Source: Cylindrotheca closterium (taxonomy: Eukaryota > Bacillariophyta > Bacillariophyceae > Bacillariales > Bacillariaceae). Taken from it: DNA of 64,000 nt. The DNA lies in the NCBI GenBank assembly GCA_933822405.4, contig CAKOGP040000025.1, forward strand, positions 30,282 to 94,281, given 5' to 3'. The position numbers and the translations under genes are program-made. Positions 43,595-54,541 of the stretch are shown one piece after another. The notes beneath the pieces were generated by a model that was not told where the DNA came from, did not search any database, and worked only from the letters and a program-made list of their open reading frames with translations. Position 1 is the first letter of the stretch; each line of letters opens with the position of its first letter.

Positions 43595-44726
43595 TCATCG
43601 CCGAAACTTCGTCTTACGTTTCACTTTGTATCTTCGTTTCTGAGAGGCATCCTGTAGCAGGTTGCGTCGAAGCGATAGAATGATGTCTTCCGTTATGGGT
43701 ACAGTCTGCATTTTTGTTCCTACTTCCTCTTCACAAATCGTACTTGAAAAGGCTTCAGCATCGCTTCTCTTTGCTGACCGAAATATATAAGTGCAGGCGT
43801 CATGACATGGGAAACTTTTGCGATCTAAGGCCTTGAGGGGGCGATATGGAGGGAAAAGGAACCTGTCCAAGACGACCTTGCCCGCGAATATAAAACTGTT
43901 TAGCGGGAGCCACTCTAACGCCACATGTTCTAGCCCCCATTGGTTATAAGGCGGCTTACTCTTGTGGCAGATGTGAATTTCGCCACAGTCCGAAAGTAGA
44001 TCCTTCGCATCTTTAACGAATTGTCGAACAAGGTCTTTGTTCTTGTCCATTGCATCGTTTTGGCCGTCTTGCCCATACGCGATCGCAGTACATGGAAAGT
44101 TCCAGCAAATACGATCAAATTTCGACTCTGCTACAATTGGTAGGGTCTGGGCGAGCCTCGTAGCGTCAACGTTGAAGTATAGTTGGGCTCCAAGGCTAGC
44201 AAGTTCTCTGGAATAATCCTCGAATCGAGGATACGTTTCCTGAAGCGTCTCCCTAGACTCGTAGCTTGTGGCAATCACAGTACTTTTGCTTAGTTGCGGC
44301 TTTAGAATTCTGGCCAACGCCAAGGAATATGAAAAATCTCCATCGCCGATTGTGAGGACAGCCATTCCTTGCTGCAATACGAAAACGAGTAGATCTATTA
44401 ATAAGGAGTCATCCACAAAAAAGGAGGGCCGATATTCCTACCTGGAAATTCATAGTGCCGCTTGGCGTGCTTTTGACTGACGACCGCGGGCACTGCTCTG
44501 GTCGGACATTGGGTACAGACTTGGTGAACTCATAATCTAATGATACATCAAATAGTCCAATTTTGTAAGCACAAGGAATGCATTTGTGGATTCGAGCGCA
44601 TTGTATTGTGATTGGAGAGGCATGGAGCGATGAACAATCTCTTGTCACAGATTTTGTCCTGAAGCGTTGTGTCAGTTTATCGTGACTTCTCTTTCGGCTT
44701 GCACACTTTCTCTCGTCTGACGACAT
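43595..44726 (-). CDS. BMT5-like 25S rRNA (uridine-N3) methyltransferase, 2 exons
   Basis: Exon 1 44726-44442 and exon 2 44371-43595 (70-nt intron, phase 0) give 353 residues. The domain is the Rossmann methyltransferase of the DUF2431/BMT5 family: VLTIGDGDFSYSLALAR (SAM site GDGDFS), VIATSYESRETLQE with the acidic strand end, NVDATRLAQT, FDRICWNFPC and a KDLLSDCGEIHICHKSKPPYNQW segment. Exon 1 adds ~95 residues with several Cys and no clear domain. Family members in yeast methylate uridine 2634 of 25S rRNA. Related human FDXACB1 carries an extra domain not seen here. The basic tail (KRRYKVKRKTKFRR) fits a nucleolar protein. RRS1 lies just upstream on the same strand. Confidence 0.85.
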
Positions 44727-45014
44727 AGTCTTGGGTCTCCTGTCTCTTGGAATCGCTCCTGCTTTATATGATATCGTGGGGAATTTTTTAAAAATAACAA
44801 CGTTATGATGTTTTGGACATGAACCTTCGAAATGCTCCTGACTTATTGAGGCCTTATTTGTTCAGCCGTCACGACATTTTCTTTCTGCAGAATAGTACCC
44901 CTGTTATGTACAGTACCTGGTACCTACGTGTATAGGACTTGGTTCAGGCACCGTACAAACGAACGATCTACAAAAGGATTGGTAGAGTGTGACCAAGTAA
45001 CTATCAAACTGAAA

Positions 45015-46376
45015 CTATTTAATCCTTCGCTTTGTCATTTTCTTGTTCTTTCCGGCTCCGGCTCTTCCCTTCTTCTTTTTGAAAGAAGAAGCTCCAAGAC
45101 CATCGTCATATTCGTAGTCGAAAGCTGTTTCGCCCTTCGCCAATTTGCCCTTTCGAATTGCCTTTTCTTTTGCTACACCACCGCCATTCATCACCGAATT
45201 GAGAATCTTCATCGACTTTTCGCCTTCCGAAGACGAGTAGGTCTTCGATGTATTTGATTCGAACTTCCTCTTTTTCACTTTGGAGAGAATCTTCTTTCGT
45301 TCCGGTTCACCCTCCCTCATTTGATCGAATCGGCCCATAGAGGCTGTAGACCTCTGCACAGCCTCGAGCGCAGCATTTGTGGAAACCTTTCCTCTTTTCT
45401 TTGTATCGCCGTTATTTCCTTTTAAGTCCACAGGAAGACCACTTGGTGGGAGACTGTCACGGCCCAAATTGCCCGCATTCTTTCCGGATTTGCGACTCTG
45501 CTCTCGGGCCTTCATGACACGGTTTGTGGTTCCTTTTGCCAAATTTCCAGCCCTTTCTTGATTCTTCATGCGGCTCTCGATATTTCGATCCGTACGCGCT
45601 CGTTTTCCATCACGAAGAGTTTCCCAGGGATCAGCGTAGGGGTCATCGTTTGCTCCAACTTCCATGATTGGCCATTCTTTGGATTTGCTATTTGCCTTTT
45701 CATATCCATGTCGGAACATCCAAGTACCTGTAGTTTCGTCCCAAACCTTGCGCGAGCGCTTTTCTTTGTTGAGAGGAATACCTTTTGCTTTTGCAAACTT
45801 TTCCCATTTCGTTTCTTGTTTCGGAGGCGGCGGTGGAAGTGCCCTTGGGAGTTTCATCTCATCATAAGCAGGGAGTTGCACAAGTGGACCTGCATCACTG
45901 CGCTCAGTAGGCAACTGGAATAGAGCCTGGACAAGTTGAGTGCACCCGTGTGTAGCCTTTGACAAGAGGAAGTCTTCATCAATGACCAATCCGTGGCTCT
46001 CATCGAGTGGAATCGATATGTTCTTCTCATCGCTTGATTTCTTGTTGTAAAGCGATTTCAACGCAACTTGATCCGAATTAATGGCTAACATATTTCTGAG
46101 ATCAAATATGCACTCATCCGAATTTTTGTTGACAGACGCTGCAATATGATTTGCTTCCTGTGCATTATCATCGGAGTCTGCATCACTCATTCCCCCATCG
46201 TCACTTTCGTCTTGTTCCCTTCCCTTGAAGATCGCTGTGACATCTTCCTCATTCTCGGATTCCTCATCGGAGGAAGAATCCTCGATGCTCGAACTCTCAT
46301 TACTTCGTTTTTCTTCTTGGACTGAGCTATCTTCATCGGAGCTTTCCTTCTTTTTGGAGATGCTTGTCAACACCAT
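45015..46376 (-). CDS. RRS1: Ribosome biogenesis protein RRS1
   Basis: A single exon of 453 residues. The hallmark block lies at about residues 175-235: LPRALPPPPPKQETKWEKFAKAKGI, then KRSRKVWDETTGTWMFRHGYEKAN, the RRS1 core that binds Rpf2 and 5S RNP during 60S assembly. The upstream segment FDLRNMLAINSDQ...LVQALFQLPTE also fits. This protein has a longer acidic N-terminal region (SSDEDSS, EESENEED) than yeast Rrs1, and a Lys/Arg-rich C-terminus for nucleolar location. The gap to the methyltransferase start on the same strand (44727-45014) carries a CCTGGTACC palindrome. Confidence 0.93.
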   Translation of the reverse strand: MVLTSISKKKESSDEDSSVQEEKRSNESSSIEDSSSDEESENEEDVTAIFKGREQDESDDGGMSDADSDDNAQEANHIAASVNKNSDECIFDLRNMLAINSDQVALKSLYNKKSSDEKNISIPLDESHGLVIDEDFLLSKATHGCTQLVQALFQLPTERSDAGPLVQLPAYDEMKLPRALPPPPPKQETKWEKFAKAKGIPLNKEKRSRKVWDETTGTWMFRHGYEKANSKSKEWPIMEVGANDDPYADPWETLRDGKRARTDRNIESRMKNQERAGNLAKGTTNRVMKAREQSRKSGKNAGNLGRDSLPPSGLPVDLKGNNGDTKKRGKVSTNAALEAVQRSTASMGRFDQMREGEPERKKILSKVKKRKFESNTSKTYSSSEGEKSMKILNSVMNGGGVAKEKAIRKGKLAKGETAFDYEYDDGLGASSFKKKKGRAGAGKNKKMTKRRIK

Positions 46377-46901
46377 TTTCCTTCACGTCGATTGTGATTT
46401 GTGATGTGTTCTGAGAGTTCCAGAAAATTGGTGGCCGTAAACTCTCGTGACTGAAAAGATTGTTGGTGGGAATCAAATTTTGTATCGAGCTGTAATACCG
46501 GTACATTTTATATGTGGAATGTTTCGAAAGAACTAAGCTACGGTACCGGTTCCGGTACCGTTGCTCAAAATACATATGAATTTCGAGTCATCTGTGTCAA
46601 ACGCACTATTGCTTCTGCCTTTTTGGCAGTATTTTTGACGGTACCGTTGCTCGCTTTGTAACATGCCACGCAACATTTTCAAACAGAAATGTTATAAAAT
46701 ACTCTTTGCCATAAATATTCGTGTCGTACCACGAGTAATTTTCAGGCAGGATATCCATCGCTCAAACAAAAAAGTTACTTTTCGCCTTAAATATTCTATC
46801 GTATCATAAGTAACTTTCTGACAGTATATATTCATCACAAGACAGTATTATTCATCCACAATACAAAAATTACACTTTCTCGATCCTTCTTCTTTGAGAG
46901 A
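46377..46901. other. Intergenic, repeats and GTAC palindrome
   Basis: Contains a GGTACCGGTTCCGGTACC patch (46541-46558) upstream of RRS1. Two imperfect direct copies of an A/T-rich ~80-bp segment follow (near 46705 and 46790, each with AAATATTC, a CGTA.CA.GAGTAA/ATAAGTAA core and CAGG/CAGTATAT). No gene. Confidence 0.45.
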
Positions 46902-47670
46902 TGCAGGGTCAAAGAACTGCAGAAGAACAAGCAAATATGGACAGTGACGTCGTGATGGAGGAAGCAGCAGCCAATAACGACCATTCCGACGCTGGAAGGA
47001 GGCGCTTTGCACCACCAGAAGACTAGGATACTTGGCAGTGGTATGCCATCAGATACTCCACAGTGCCGCCCATACATTGCTGCCTGATATACAACAACCA
47101 GCCAAAAAAGGAGCGACGACCAGTTGACGATTGATGAGGCTATTATTATAGACGGTGATGGGGGCGCTGGTGCTGGTGGAGGCGTGGTGGCAGGGAACTC
47201 AACTTAGGAGACTTGTTCTTCCAAAGCATCCAGATAAGGAGTATCCAGCAACTGCAACAACAATTTAGCAACGTTGCTGCTCGATCTCATACAAATTCTT
47301 CAGATTTGAAGGCCTACATCCTGCATCGTGAACGAATTCTAAACAACAACATTCGTGCTTTTGGCGGAACAATTGGAGGTGGCTTGCGAATCCAACTCCA
47401 ACAAGCAAATACTGGCCGCAGACTACTACACTACCACTTCCAGCAAGAGGAGCAAATGCAGATGTTAGTCCCATCGTAGTTGCGAACATGGCTATTCTAT
47501 CGGGCAATCCCAGGTCGTTAAACGAACTTTGGCGGGAGTATCAGCATGGGATTGCTGGTCGGAAGCCAGTACCAGGTACCTACCGCCTATCGGTAAAGAA
47601 TACTGTAGCTTCAAAGTACGATTTTGAGCCACCCAAACCTCCCATGGTAATGCAAGCGATCTACAAGTAG
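46902..47670 (+). pseudogene. Degraded GCR1_C-domain (DNA-binding) gene remnant
   Basis: Protein-like pieces follow each other in three frames. The first is an acidic start from 46902 (RTAEEQANMDSDVVMEEAA). Next is a Gly/Ala-rich piece (DGDGGAGAGGGVVAG), then LKAYILHRERILNNNIRAFGGT, then near 47490-47560 SGNPRSLNELWREYQHGIAGRKP. That last block resembles the GCR1_C domain (consensus like 'CPRSLHDLWxEYExGIGGRKPA'), found in yeast Gcr1 and, as I recall, expanded in diatoms. The following RGRVKYKY part is lost or diverged. Internal TAG/TGA codons and frame changes indicate decay. The assignment rests mainly on one ~20-residue block. Confidence 0.5.
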
Positions 47671-47805
47671 CAAAATGGCCTGCGCGGTAGTAGCTACCGA
47701 TAGATGACAAATATTACATGAAGAACATAACAAAAAATTATTGCCCAGAAGCATCCAAAAGATCCCAGCACAACCTTCAGCTGGTAACAAAGGCTCTGGA
47801 GCACC

Positions 47806-49350
47806 CTACTTGTGATGTTCAATCACAATCTTCGATAATTCCCCTGCGCAATCTAAAGACACAACCGGGTCCCCATGGAATGAAGGAATATCACCTTGAA
47901 CCACTTGGTATTGAGGTTCATCCTCATAGCCCTTGATCCATGGATGGTTTTGCGCTTCACGGACGCTCAAACGATCATCTGGATTCATTTTCGTCAACGC
48001 TGAGATAAACAAAGTCGCCTCCTTTGGCATCTGGTCAGTATCACGGACCCTAAAAGGTGGTTTCTTGTTGGTTTCGACACTTGAGCCGAAGCAGCAGCAA
48101 CCGACTTCTTCAGGTTCTTCCTGTTGCTCTTTCCCTTCATGTTTTCGCATGTACTGCGAGATTGTAGAATTGGGAGGAACTCCCGTTAAGATCACACGAA
48201 GGGTCCACCCGACAGAATATGCATCAACAATCATTCCATAATCTGCAACACACTCTGTAAGTGCCGCATTTGGCTTGTCCTTATCCTCATCTGTCTTGTT
48301 CCGAAGCTTATGCTTAATCTCTGGTGCTGCGTAAGCTTTGGTACCGAGAGCACTCATAGATTTCATCTTTGCGCGGGTTGTTGACATTCGTGCCTTTCGC
48401 TGTGCTCGTAAGCGCATTGACTTACGTGGAGGAGCCTTGCCACCTGGTGCACCAGCCTCCTCTTGCCCCACCATCCCATCTCGTTCATCTAATCCAGCGT
48501 AGTGCGAAACATAGGATTTTCGATAATTATCTCTATCATCATCGTCAATTGCAGCGAAATCGGTTTCCACAATGGAGGTTCTACGAAGTGCCGCAGCAGT
48601 TTGTTCGATCAGCGCGAGCTCATCTGTTTCATCGTCGGAGTCGACAGACATGTTGCTCGCAATGTTTATGGCCTTCTTTTCCAAGATAATAGAATTTCTC
48701 ATGGGTCTCGATTGTTGCATGTACTCCTTATCCTCCAGCGCTCGAGCAAAGCCGAAATCAACGAGCATCATCTTCCACTTTTCCGTAGCAACTGCCTCCT
48801 TGGCGTCATCCCCGTCACTCCATATGGCAACATCTTGCGTATAGTCATAATACTCTTGCGCTGGAATCTGCGTGTTTTCCAAAATCAAGTTCGTCGGCTT
48901 GATGTCCCTGTGCAGCACAGCCCTCCCGTGCAAATAACTGACAGCCGAAATCAACTGCCGTGAAATGAGACGAGCAAGAGGTAGTCCAAGCGCACCCCTT
49001 TTGCTGACCACACGCTGAAGATTTGGACCTCGTGCCAATTGCAAGGACACAAGGCGAGAAGTTTCTTTGTATATTGGGAATGCACGAATAAGGCGTATAA
49101 CATTTGGGTGCCTCAATTCGGACAAGATGGAGATCTCTCTCTCTGCGTATACTTTCCCTTTTTCTTCCTTGATCTCAATATTTTTGAGAGCAGTGTACTC
49201 ATCATCGAGCTCATCAACCGGTTTTGTCATTCTTCTTCCCATCCAGACGAGCCCAAATGATCCTCTGCCCAAGACCTCAATACGTTCATACATTTCCTCG
49301 GCTTCTTCGGGCCAATCTTCCTCGTGGAAGACGTTTCGAAGCACGTCCAT
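47806..49350 (-). CDS. Ser/Thr protein kinase with long activation-segment insertion
   Basis: 514 residues, single exon. All core kinase motifs are present: glycine loop GRGSFG (29-33), catalytic Lys in ALKNIE (~56), Glu of helix C in YAEREI, HRDIKPTN (147-154), VDFGFAR with DFG at 198-200, the APE motif (AAPE, ~342-344) and VDAYSVGWTL (~375-383). Between DFG and APE there are about 130 extra residues, acidic (DSDDETDE, DDDDRD) and then basic (KSMRLRAQRKARMSTTRAK). The kinase should be active. I cannot place it in a named group. A CCC motif (419-421) near CCCFG could be a lipidation or metal feature. It is divergent from the small plastid protein gene at 49713. Confidence 0.9.
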   Translation of the reverse strand: MDVLRNVFHEEDWPEEAEEMYERIEVLGRGSFGLVWMGRRMTKPVDELDDEYTALKNIEIKEEKGKVYAEREISILSELRHPNVIRLIRAFPIYKETSRLVSLQLARGPNLQRVVSKRGALGLPLARLISRQLISAVSYLHGRAVLHRDIKPTNLILENTQIPAQEYYDYTQDVAIWSDGDDAKEAVATEKWKMMLVDFGFARALEDKEYMQQSRPMRNSIILEKKAINIASNMSVDSDDETDELALIEQTAAALRRTSIVETDFAAIDDDDRDNYRKSYVSHYAGLDERDGMVGQEEAGAPGGKAPPRKSMRLRAQRKARMSTTRAKMKSMSALGTKAYAAPEIKHKLRNKTDEDKDKPNAALTECVADYGMIVDAYSVGWTLRVILTGVPPNSTISQYMRKHEGKEQQEEPEEVGCCCFGSSVETNKKPPFRVRDTDQMPKEATLFISALTKMNPDDRLSVREAQNHPWIKGYEDEPQYQVVQGDIPSFHGDPVVSLDCAGELSKIVIEHHK

Positions 49351-49712
49351 GGTTGAAGAACTTTCTTCAAGGTCTAGCTATTGCAGCTGGATAGAACAAT
49401 GTCTATAGCCTCCTCTTCGGTTGAAGTTGACGTCGTTGTTGACAAAGACACAATGGTGGGAGTGACCGGACGATAAGAGATCTGAACTGGGAGATCATCT
49501 ACCAGGTGCAATCTCTACACGGAAGCTACCTGTTGTGTCCGGGTTCTTTCAAGTGAACGTCCAACGGAAATTCCCAAAATGTCCAATAACAACCAAAACA
49601 TCGGGGGAAAGACCTTTTCTGTTGAAAGGGAGATGAACAAACTGACCCCCGCACTTCGTGAAGACGAAAAACAAAGCAGCTGACCAAAACCTTGCCAAAA
49701 CACAAAGTGACA
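49351..49712. promoter_or_regulatory. Divergent promoter region, kinase / plastid protein
   Basis: 362 bp between two start codons on opposite strands. I see no recognisable element. Confidence 0.4.
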
Positions 49713-50325
49713 ATGAAATCTACTGCATTGTCTCAATTTGTGCTATTGCTGATATCATTCGTCTCAGTAAACTCATTCTTTCATGTCACCCTTGTCAAGA
49801 ATCGAAATAATGTTTTCCTTTCAATGGCAGCCAAAACAGACGATGCGAATGTTGAGGACTACAACGAAATGAGAAATTTAGTCCTCTCGTTGTCCCAAGT
49901 ACCAACGGACGAAGATCGAAGGGCCAGGTTAGCTAATATTTTTGAAGAGGCTTTGGCCAGGCCGAATGATCAACCGAAGCAATTTATAGATCTGTTCGAC
50001 GAGGCACTCACAAATGTTGGAAACGAAGTGCAAATTGAAGCCAAGAAAATGTTCGCAGCAAAGGATGCAGAAGCCTCTAATCCAGAAGAAGCAGTTGATG
50101 CAGACACTTCAGAAAATGAAGAATCAAATGACGAACGAGTAAAGTCCGCAGAAGAGTTGCAACTATGGGCAGTAAGTTTTAGATGACCTTCTCATCTGAA
50201 TCTTTACACCCCATCGTCTCACCACCTTCATTTCTTTGCAATAGCTTGTCGATATGATGGTTCAGAGCAAGACAATCGTGAAGAAGGTCAGTGGTAAACT
50301 TGGATCCAAAGGAACATTCCAATAA
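49713..50325 (+). CDS. Small plastid-targeted protein of unknown function, 2 exons
   Basis: Exon 1 49713-50171 and exon 2 50245-50325 (73-nt intron, phase 0) give 179 residues. The N-terminus is a signal peptide (MKSTALSQFVLLLISFVSVNS) followed directly by FFHVTLVKNRNN, a Phe-led basic transit peptide, which is the diatom plastid targeting pattern. The mature part (YNEMRNLVLSLSQVPTDEDRRARLANIFEEALARPNDQPKQFIDLFDEALTNVG) is helical and acidic, and the last exon is short and basic (KTIVKKVSGKLGSKG). I recognise no domain. A stromal accessory or structural protein is possible. Confidence 0.72.
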
Positions 50326-50793
50326 TTGGAGGATATGCTTGTGCAGACTAGAATAACTGTGAATAATTCGAGCAGTGAACTACTAGCGGTAGGATCCGAG
50401 AAAGAAATGGGGAAATATTCCAAGAAATTAGAAGATATGAGATGATAGTGCAGACCATAATAAGTTGTAAAAATGCCAGCGTTGAACTTGAGATCGAAAA
50501 ACGGATTGCAACATAAGGACTGCTTTGAAGGACGCTATTAGGAACGATCTTTGAACCAAATATTGTCACTCCTCCAACTTCAAAAACTGTTGATTATTCC
50601 ATTCCACAGGACTTTTGTAGTACCAGGTACCAGGAGGCACTTATTCAGAGAAGAATGTGACGAACGAACGTTATGTAGCGCAGCTACGAGGTTAAAGTAC
50701 TACCGTTGTACGTGGCCCCTATTAGCTTCTCAGTGCCGTTGTCGTGAAAAGTACATCGGTGGTTTCGTTGTTGCCCACTTGATATCTGAGACG
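50326..50793. other. Intergenic before the Rieske gene
   Basis: No supported gene. A GGTACC palindrome (about 50620-50630) lies ~165 bp before the Rieske start codon. Confidence 0.4.
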
Positions 50794-51638
50794 ATGAATG
50801 CTCTTCGGCTATCCTCCCGTTACGCTCCGCGAGCCTTTGGATTGACAAGAAATGTCAAGTCAACCCCAAGCTTGAGTAAGTTGCGAAGCTGCAAGAAAGA
50901 CAGCCTTGGCTTCGTGCATTTTACATGTGAAGACCATGACAGACGGACTGAATTAGAATATTCTCACTGTTGTCTTTGCGTCTCTTTTTGAATGATTCTA
51001 TTCATACAGACTCTTACCGTGCCTTTGCCAGTGGCTCCGGAAACGTCCCCGTTGCTAGTGGTGTTCCAGAACTTCACGAGCTTGGAAGTGTCGACACTGG
51101 ATTCTACGATGATCGTATTGACAAAGTGAAAGAACCAGAAAGACGTGCATTTGCTTACATGATGCTTACAACTGTCAGATTTGCCTATGCATCTGCCGCC
51201 CGATTGCTTGTCGTGAAGTGCGTCGCCTCTTTAAGTATTTCTGCTTCCGCTGCTGCTTTGGCGACTGCTGATTTCGATCTCAGCGAGGTCGAGTTCGGTG
51301 AGACTATTACTGTCAAGTGGCGTGGAAAGCCTATTTTCATTAGGCGCCGAAAGCCAGAAGAAATCGATGAAGTCCGGGCAGTCCCCATGAGCCATCTTCG
51401 TGATCAAGAGGCCGATGAAGACCGTGTTACTAACCCTGAATGGATTATTGTATTGGCTATCTGCCCTCACTTGGGATGCGTACCAGTATCAAATGCTGGA
51501 GAATACAATGGATGGTTTTGCCCGTGCCACGGGTCGCACTACGACATCAGTGGACGTATCCGCAAGGGACCTGCCCCATTGAATCTCGAAGTTCCTCCTT
51601 ACAAGTTCATGGATGAGAAGAACCTTCTCATTGGATAA
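50794..51638 (+). CDS. UQCRFS1: Mitochondrial Rieske iron-sulfur protein (cytochrome bc1)
   Basis: Exon 1 50794-50875 and exon 2 51010-51638 (134-nt intron, the longest here) give 236 residues. The presequence is basic (MNALRLSSRYAPRAFGLTRNVKS). A membrane-anchor helix follows (RRAFAYMMLTTVRFAYASAARLLVVKCVASLS), then the flexible hinge. The 2Fe-2S domain has both ligand loops intact: CPHLGC and CPCHGSH, then the Pro loop (KGPAPLNLEVPPY). It transfers electrons from ubiquinol to cytochrome c1 in complex III. Length and order match mitochondrial, not plastid b6f, Rieske proteins. Confidence 0.96.
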
Positions 51639-52129
51639 ATTGAATTACTTTAGAGTTGTTATTTGACTTCAACTGCTTTTTGTTCAACACCGAGCAGGGC
51701 ATCGTGATATTATCACCAGCTTTGGCTTCGTATCATCCATCATCAATGGATATTCAAAAACTCCACTAGTCGACGGAGTGAGTCAGTCGAAGATGAGCAA
51801 CTCTGATAGGGAAGAATCGGAAGGATTCCATGCCGTCATCGTCAAATCTAGCAATTTCCAAAAGAATACCATCTCATGTTGGTTGTGATCCACACTGCTA
51901 GTTTCGGTGTCCACGTTGACACACGATACCGGTACCTCCATTGGATAGTTCAAAGTGGTTTTGAATGTTCCGTTGATGGCCGTCGTGGTATACAGTAGAT
52001 ACCTGGTGGAGAGGAGAAGAAAAAAGTACCACTTTAGTGTACTACAGATATTGCGGTAATAAAAACTATCGGTAATTCTTCCCCCCTTTTTCATGTTTAG
52101 CTAGTCGTGTTTGATGTAGCTAGTAGTAT
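51639..52129. other. Intergenic 3' of Rieske
   Basis: Short frames only. One GGTACC palindrome (51927-51936). Nothing else seen. Confidence 0.4.
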
Positions 52130-53270
52130 GTGATATTGGGTCACTGTTAGGTTAACATGTAGGTCCGAATAAAGTAAGTTCTGCGTTGGTCTGCTGTAGC
52201 CAGGAGCTGATGTAGGAACGGAGATTGGACCAGAAGTAGGCCCGAAAGCACTAGGTCCTAGTCATGGTGATCTAGTATGCTTTAATGTTGGGTCACTGGT
52301 ACTTTCATACTATGTAAGTCCGAAAGTAGGAGCTAATAATTCATTGGCTGCTGGTTGGTTCAGTCCGGAAGTAGGTGCCAATCATGGTTAGCTAGTAGGA
52401 ACATATGTTGGGCCACTAGTACTACCTAGGTTCAGAGGTAGGTCCGAAAGTAAGTTCAATGCTGGTCCTCAAGGAGGAGCTGATGATTCGTAGCTAGTAG
52501 GCTCAGATGTGGGAAGGGAGCTTGGACCTGAAGTTCCGCAAGTAGGCCCCGATCTTGGCAATCTAGTAGGATTTGATATTGCGCCATTTGTAGGTTCATG
52601 CATAGGACCGGGCGTTGGGCAAGAAGTAGATCTGGAAGTTCATCCCGATGATGCATATGTAGTAGGAACTGAAATAGAGCAGGTGCCTGGTTCATAAGTA
52701 GGTCCGAGAGTAGCTCTTCATGTTGGTACTCTAGTAGCCTAGGTACTTCATTTCGCGGTTGTGCCAGAAGTTGGTTCGGAAGTTGGTCTTCACGAGAGGT
52801 GCCAGGTAGTCAGTAGTAGTGGTTGGTCCAGAAGGAAGTCTGGATTTACGTCCCGATGTCCGTGCGCCAGAAGGAGCTAGCTGATGTAGTGCCATTGGTA
52901 GGCTCCTCAAAAATACTAGGACCGAGCGCTGGACCACAAGTAGTTCCAGAAGTAGGTGAGAAGTAATAAAAAGTCCGGAATTAGTTCTGGAGATAGGTCC
53001 CGATTATGTTGGTCCACTAGTGGGAAATGACGTGGGGCCACTCGTATGATCATGGTTAGCTAGAAGTAACATTTTGGTACGCTAGTAGGAACGGTCCCGA
53101 ACATATTGCTACGCAAATACTAGGAGCGGGATGAGCAGCTAGTAGGAAATGAATTAGGGCCGGTGGCTGGTACACTAGTAGGTCTGGAAGCACTAGGTCC
53201 CGATGGTGGTTAGCTAGTAGGAACTGATGTTGGATCGCTTTAAGCAGGACCGAAAGTTAGGGATGCTCGT
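52130..53270 (-). pseudogene. Decayed Pro/Ser/Thr repeat (xPTSxP-type) coding remnant
   Basis: On the plus strand this reads as a degenerate minisatellite built on units such as CTAGTAGGAACTGATGTTGG, CACTAGTAGGTCCGAAAGTAG and variants, with no constant period. On the minus strand one frame reads peptide repeats: TSEPTSYESSAPP, RSGPTCGTSGPSSLPTSEPTS, CPTPGPMHEPTNGAISNPT, interrupted by stops. P/S/T repeats of the 'PTSxPS' kind are common in secreted and cell-wall-associated diatom proteins, so this is probably a dead or dying repeat domain of such a gene. No intact frame longer than ~80 codons remains. Confidence 0.5.
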
Positions 53271-54541
53271 GAGCTACTACATCAACAGTTAAATATTTGG
53301 GCATCCCTCATCACCTTTGTTCTCTTATCTTGGTAGAAACAGAGAGTTCGCAGTATAGAATTCAGTTGCACTTTCGTTTTCGCCATCACTTTCAGTCTCA
53401 CTTTCATTCGTTATAGTTTGGTCAAATTGCTTGTCGGGTACACGCAACTTCACGGGTGTTGTATTGGTACTAGGAAGTATTGTTTTGGATGCAAGCCTCC
53501 GGACAACTCACCCCCACCAAAACACGGAACAAGCGACAACTCATCGAGGACATCGTTTGGGAAGGCGCAGTGTTCGGTGCCATTGAAGGAGCAGAAAGCT
53601 GATACGGATTCTGGTGTCCTCGACAGTTTCAAGTTGGATTGGTCGGAAGATGCATTCTTGTTCGTCGGTACCATTGAAGGAGCAGAAAGCTGATTCAGAT
53701 ACTGTTGCCCTTGATGGTTGGCTTGATCTGGATATTGATGTCCTTGACGGTTGATTTGGTTCGAATATGCATCGTTCAGTGCCATTGGATGGTTTGGTGC
53801 ACCACACTAGGGCGTTGGACTGAAAACTCGTTGGCACTGGACCACGATGGGGCGGATTTCCCCACTTGCATTTTTTGATGCGGATATCGGTTTTCTTCTA
53901 GCAGTGGCACGTTGACTGCTCTGCCAGCATTTTTGCATCGACTCTTTTGAAAACATTGTGAACGCCAGAGTCGTTCCGCCTCATGGTCGATGCCCGGCCA
54001 ATACATTCGATTGCATTCTGTTCCCCGTCCTCCTCGTGACCAATCAATCTGGTGGCAATTTCCATCTGGTATATTCCTATTCATTGTTTTCCTACTGTTG
54101 TGTCAATAGCTTCTCTCCGTTATTACTTTTGTCGCATGTGAGTTGTTATCTCGCAGTCGGAATACAAAACAAAAATTTGTGCAACGAGTTGTCCAACCTA
54201 TACTCTTGGTCCAACAAAAAATGTGGTACACCACCACCCACGGTACTGGTATGGTACCTGGTACCGGTAGTACAGTACCGGTAGGTACCAGTACCTGCTG
54301 GTAATTGGTTGTACATGTCTCAAAGTGTCTCGACTGCCTCGACTAAAAATGCGAATTGACCGTTCGTCATATATAGAAACCGTTCGAATCATCATCCTTG
54401 CTTGATCCAGGCTTCTGATGAAAAGATATCGCGATTTGGAAGAATCGTGGTGAGTGAACATTTGTTCGGACTTGTGCAGGAAGAAAACTGTCTATATTAC
54501 AACATAGGATATTGAATCCTTCTAAGACAAAGATTTGAAAG
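53271..54541. other. Intergenic, direct repeats and large GTAC palindrome
   Basis: Includes a ~24-bp direct repeat (CCATTGAAGGAGCAGAAAGC at about 53580 and 53671) and the strongest GTAC patch of the window at 54240-54297 (overlapping GGTACC, GGTACCGG, CAGTACCGG). Minus-strand frames around 53450-54084 contain repeated Ser/Asn/Gln-rich peptides, perhaps a continuation of the decayed repeat gene. I do not call a gene. Confidence 0.4.
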
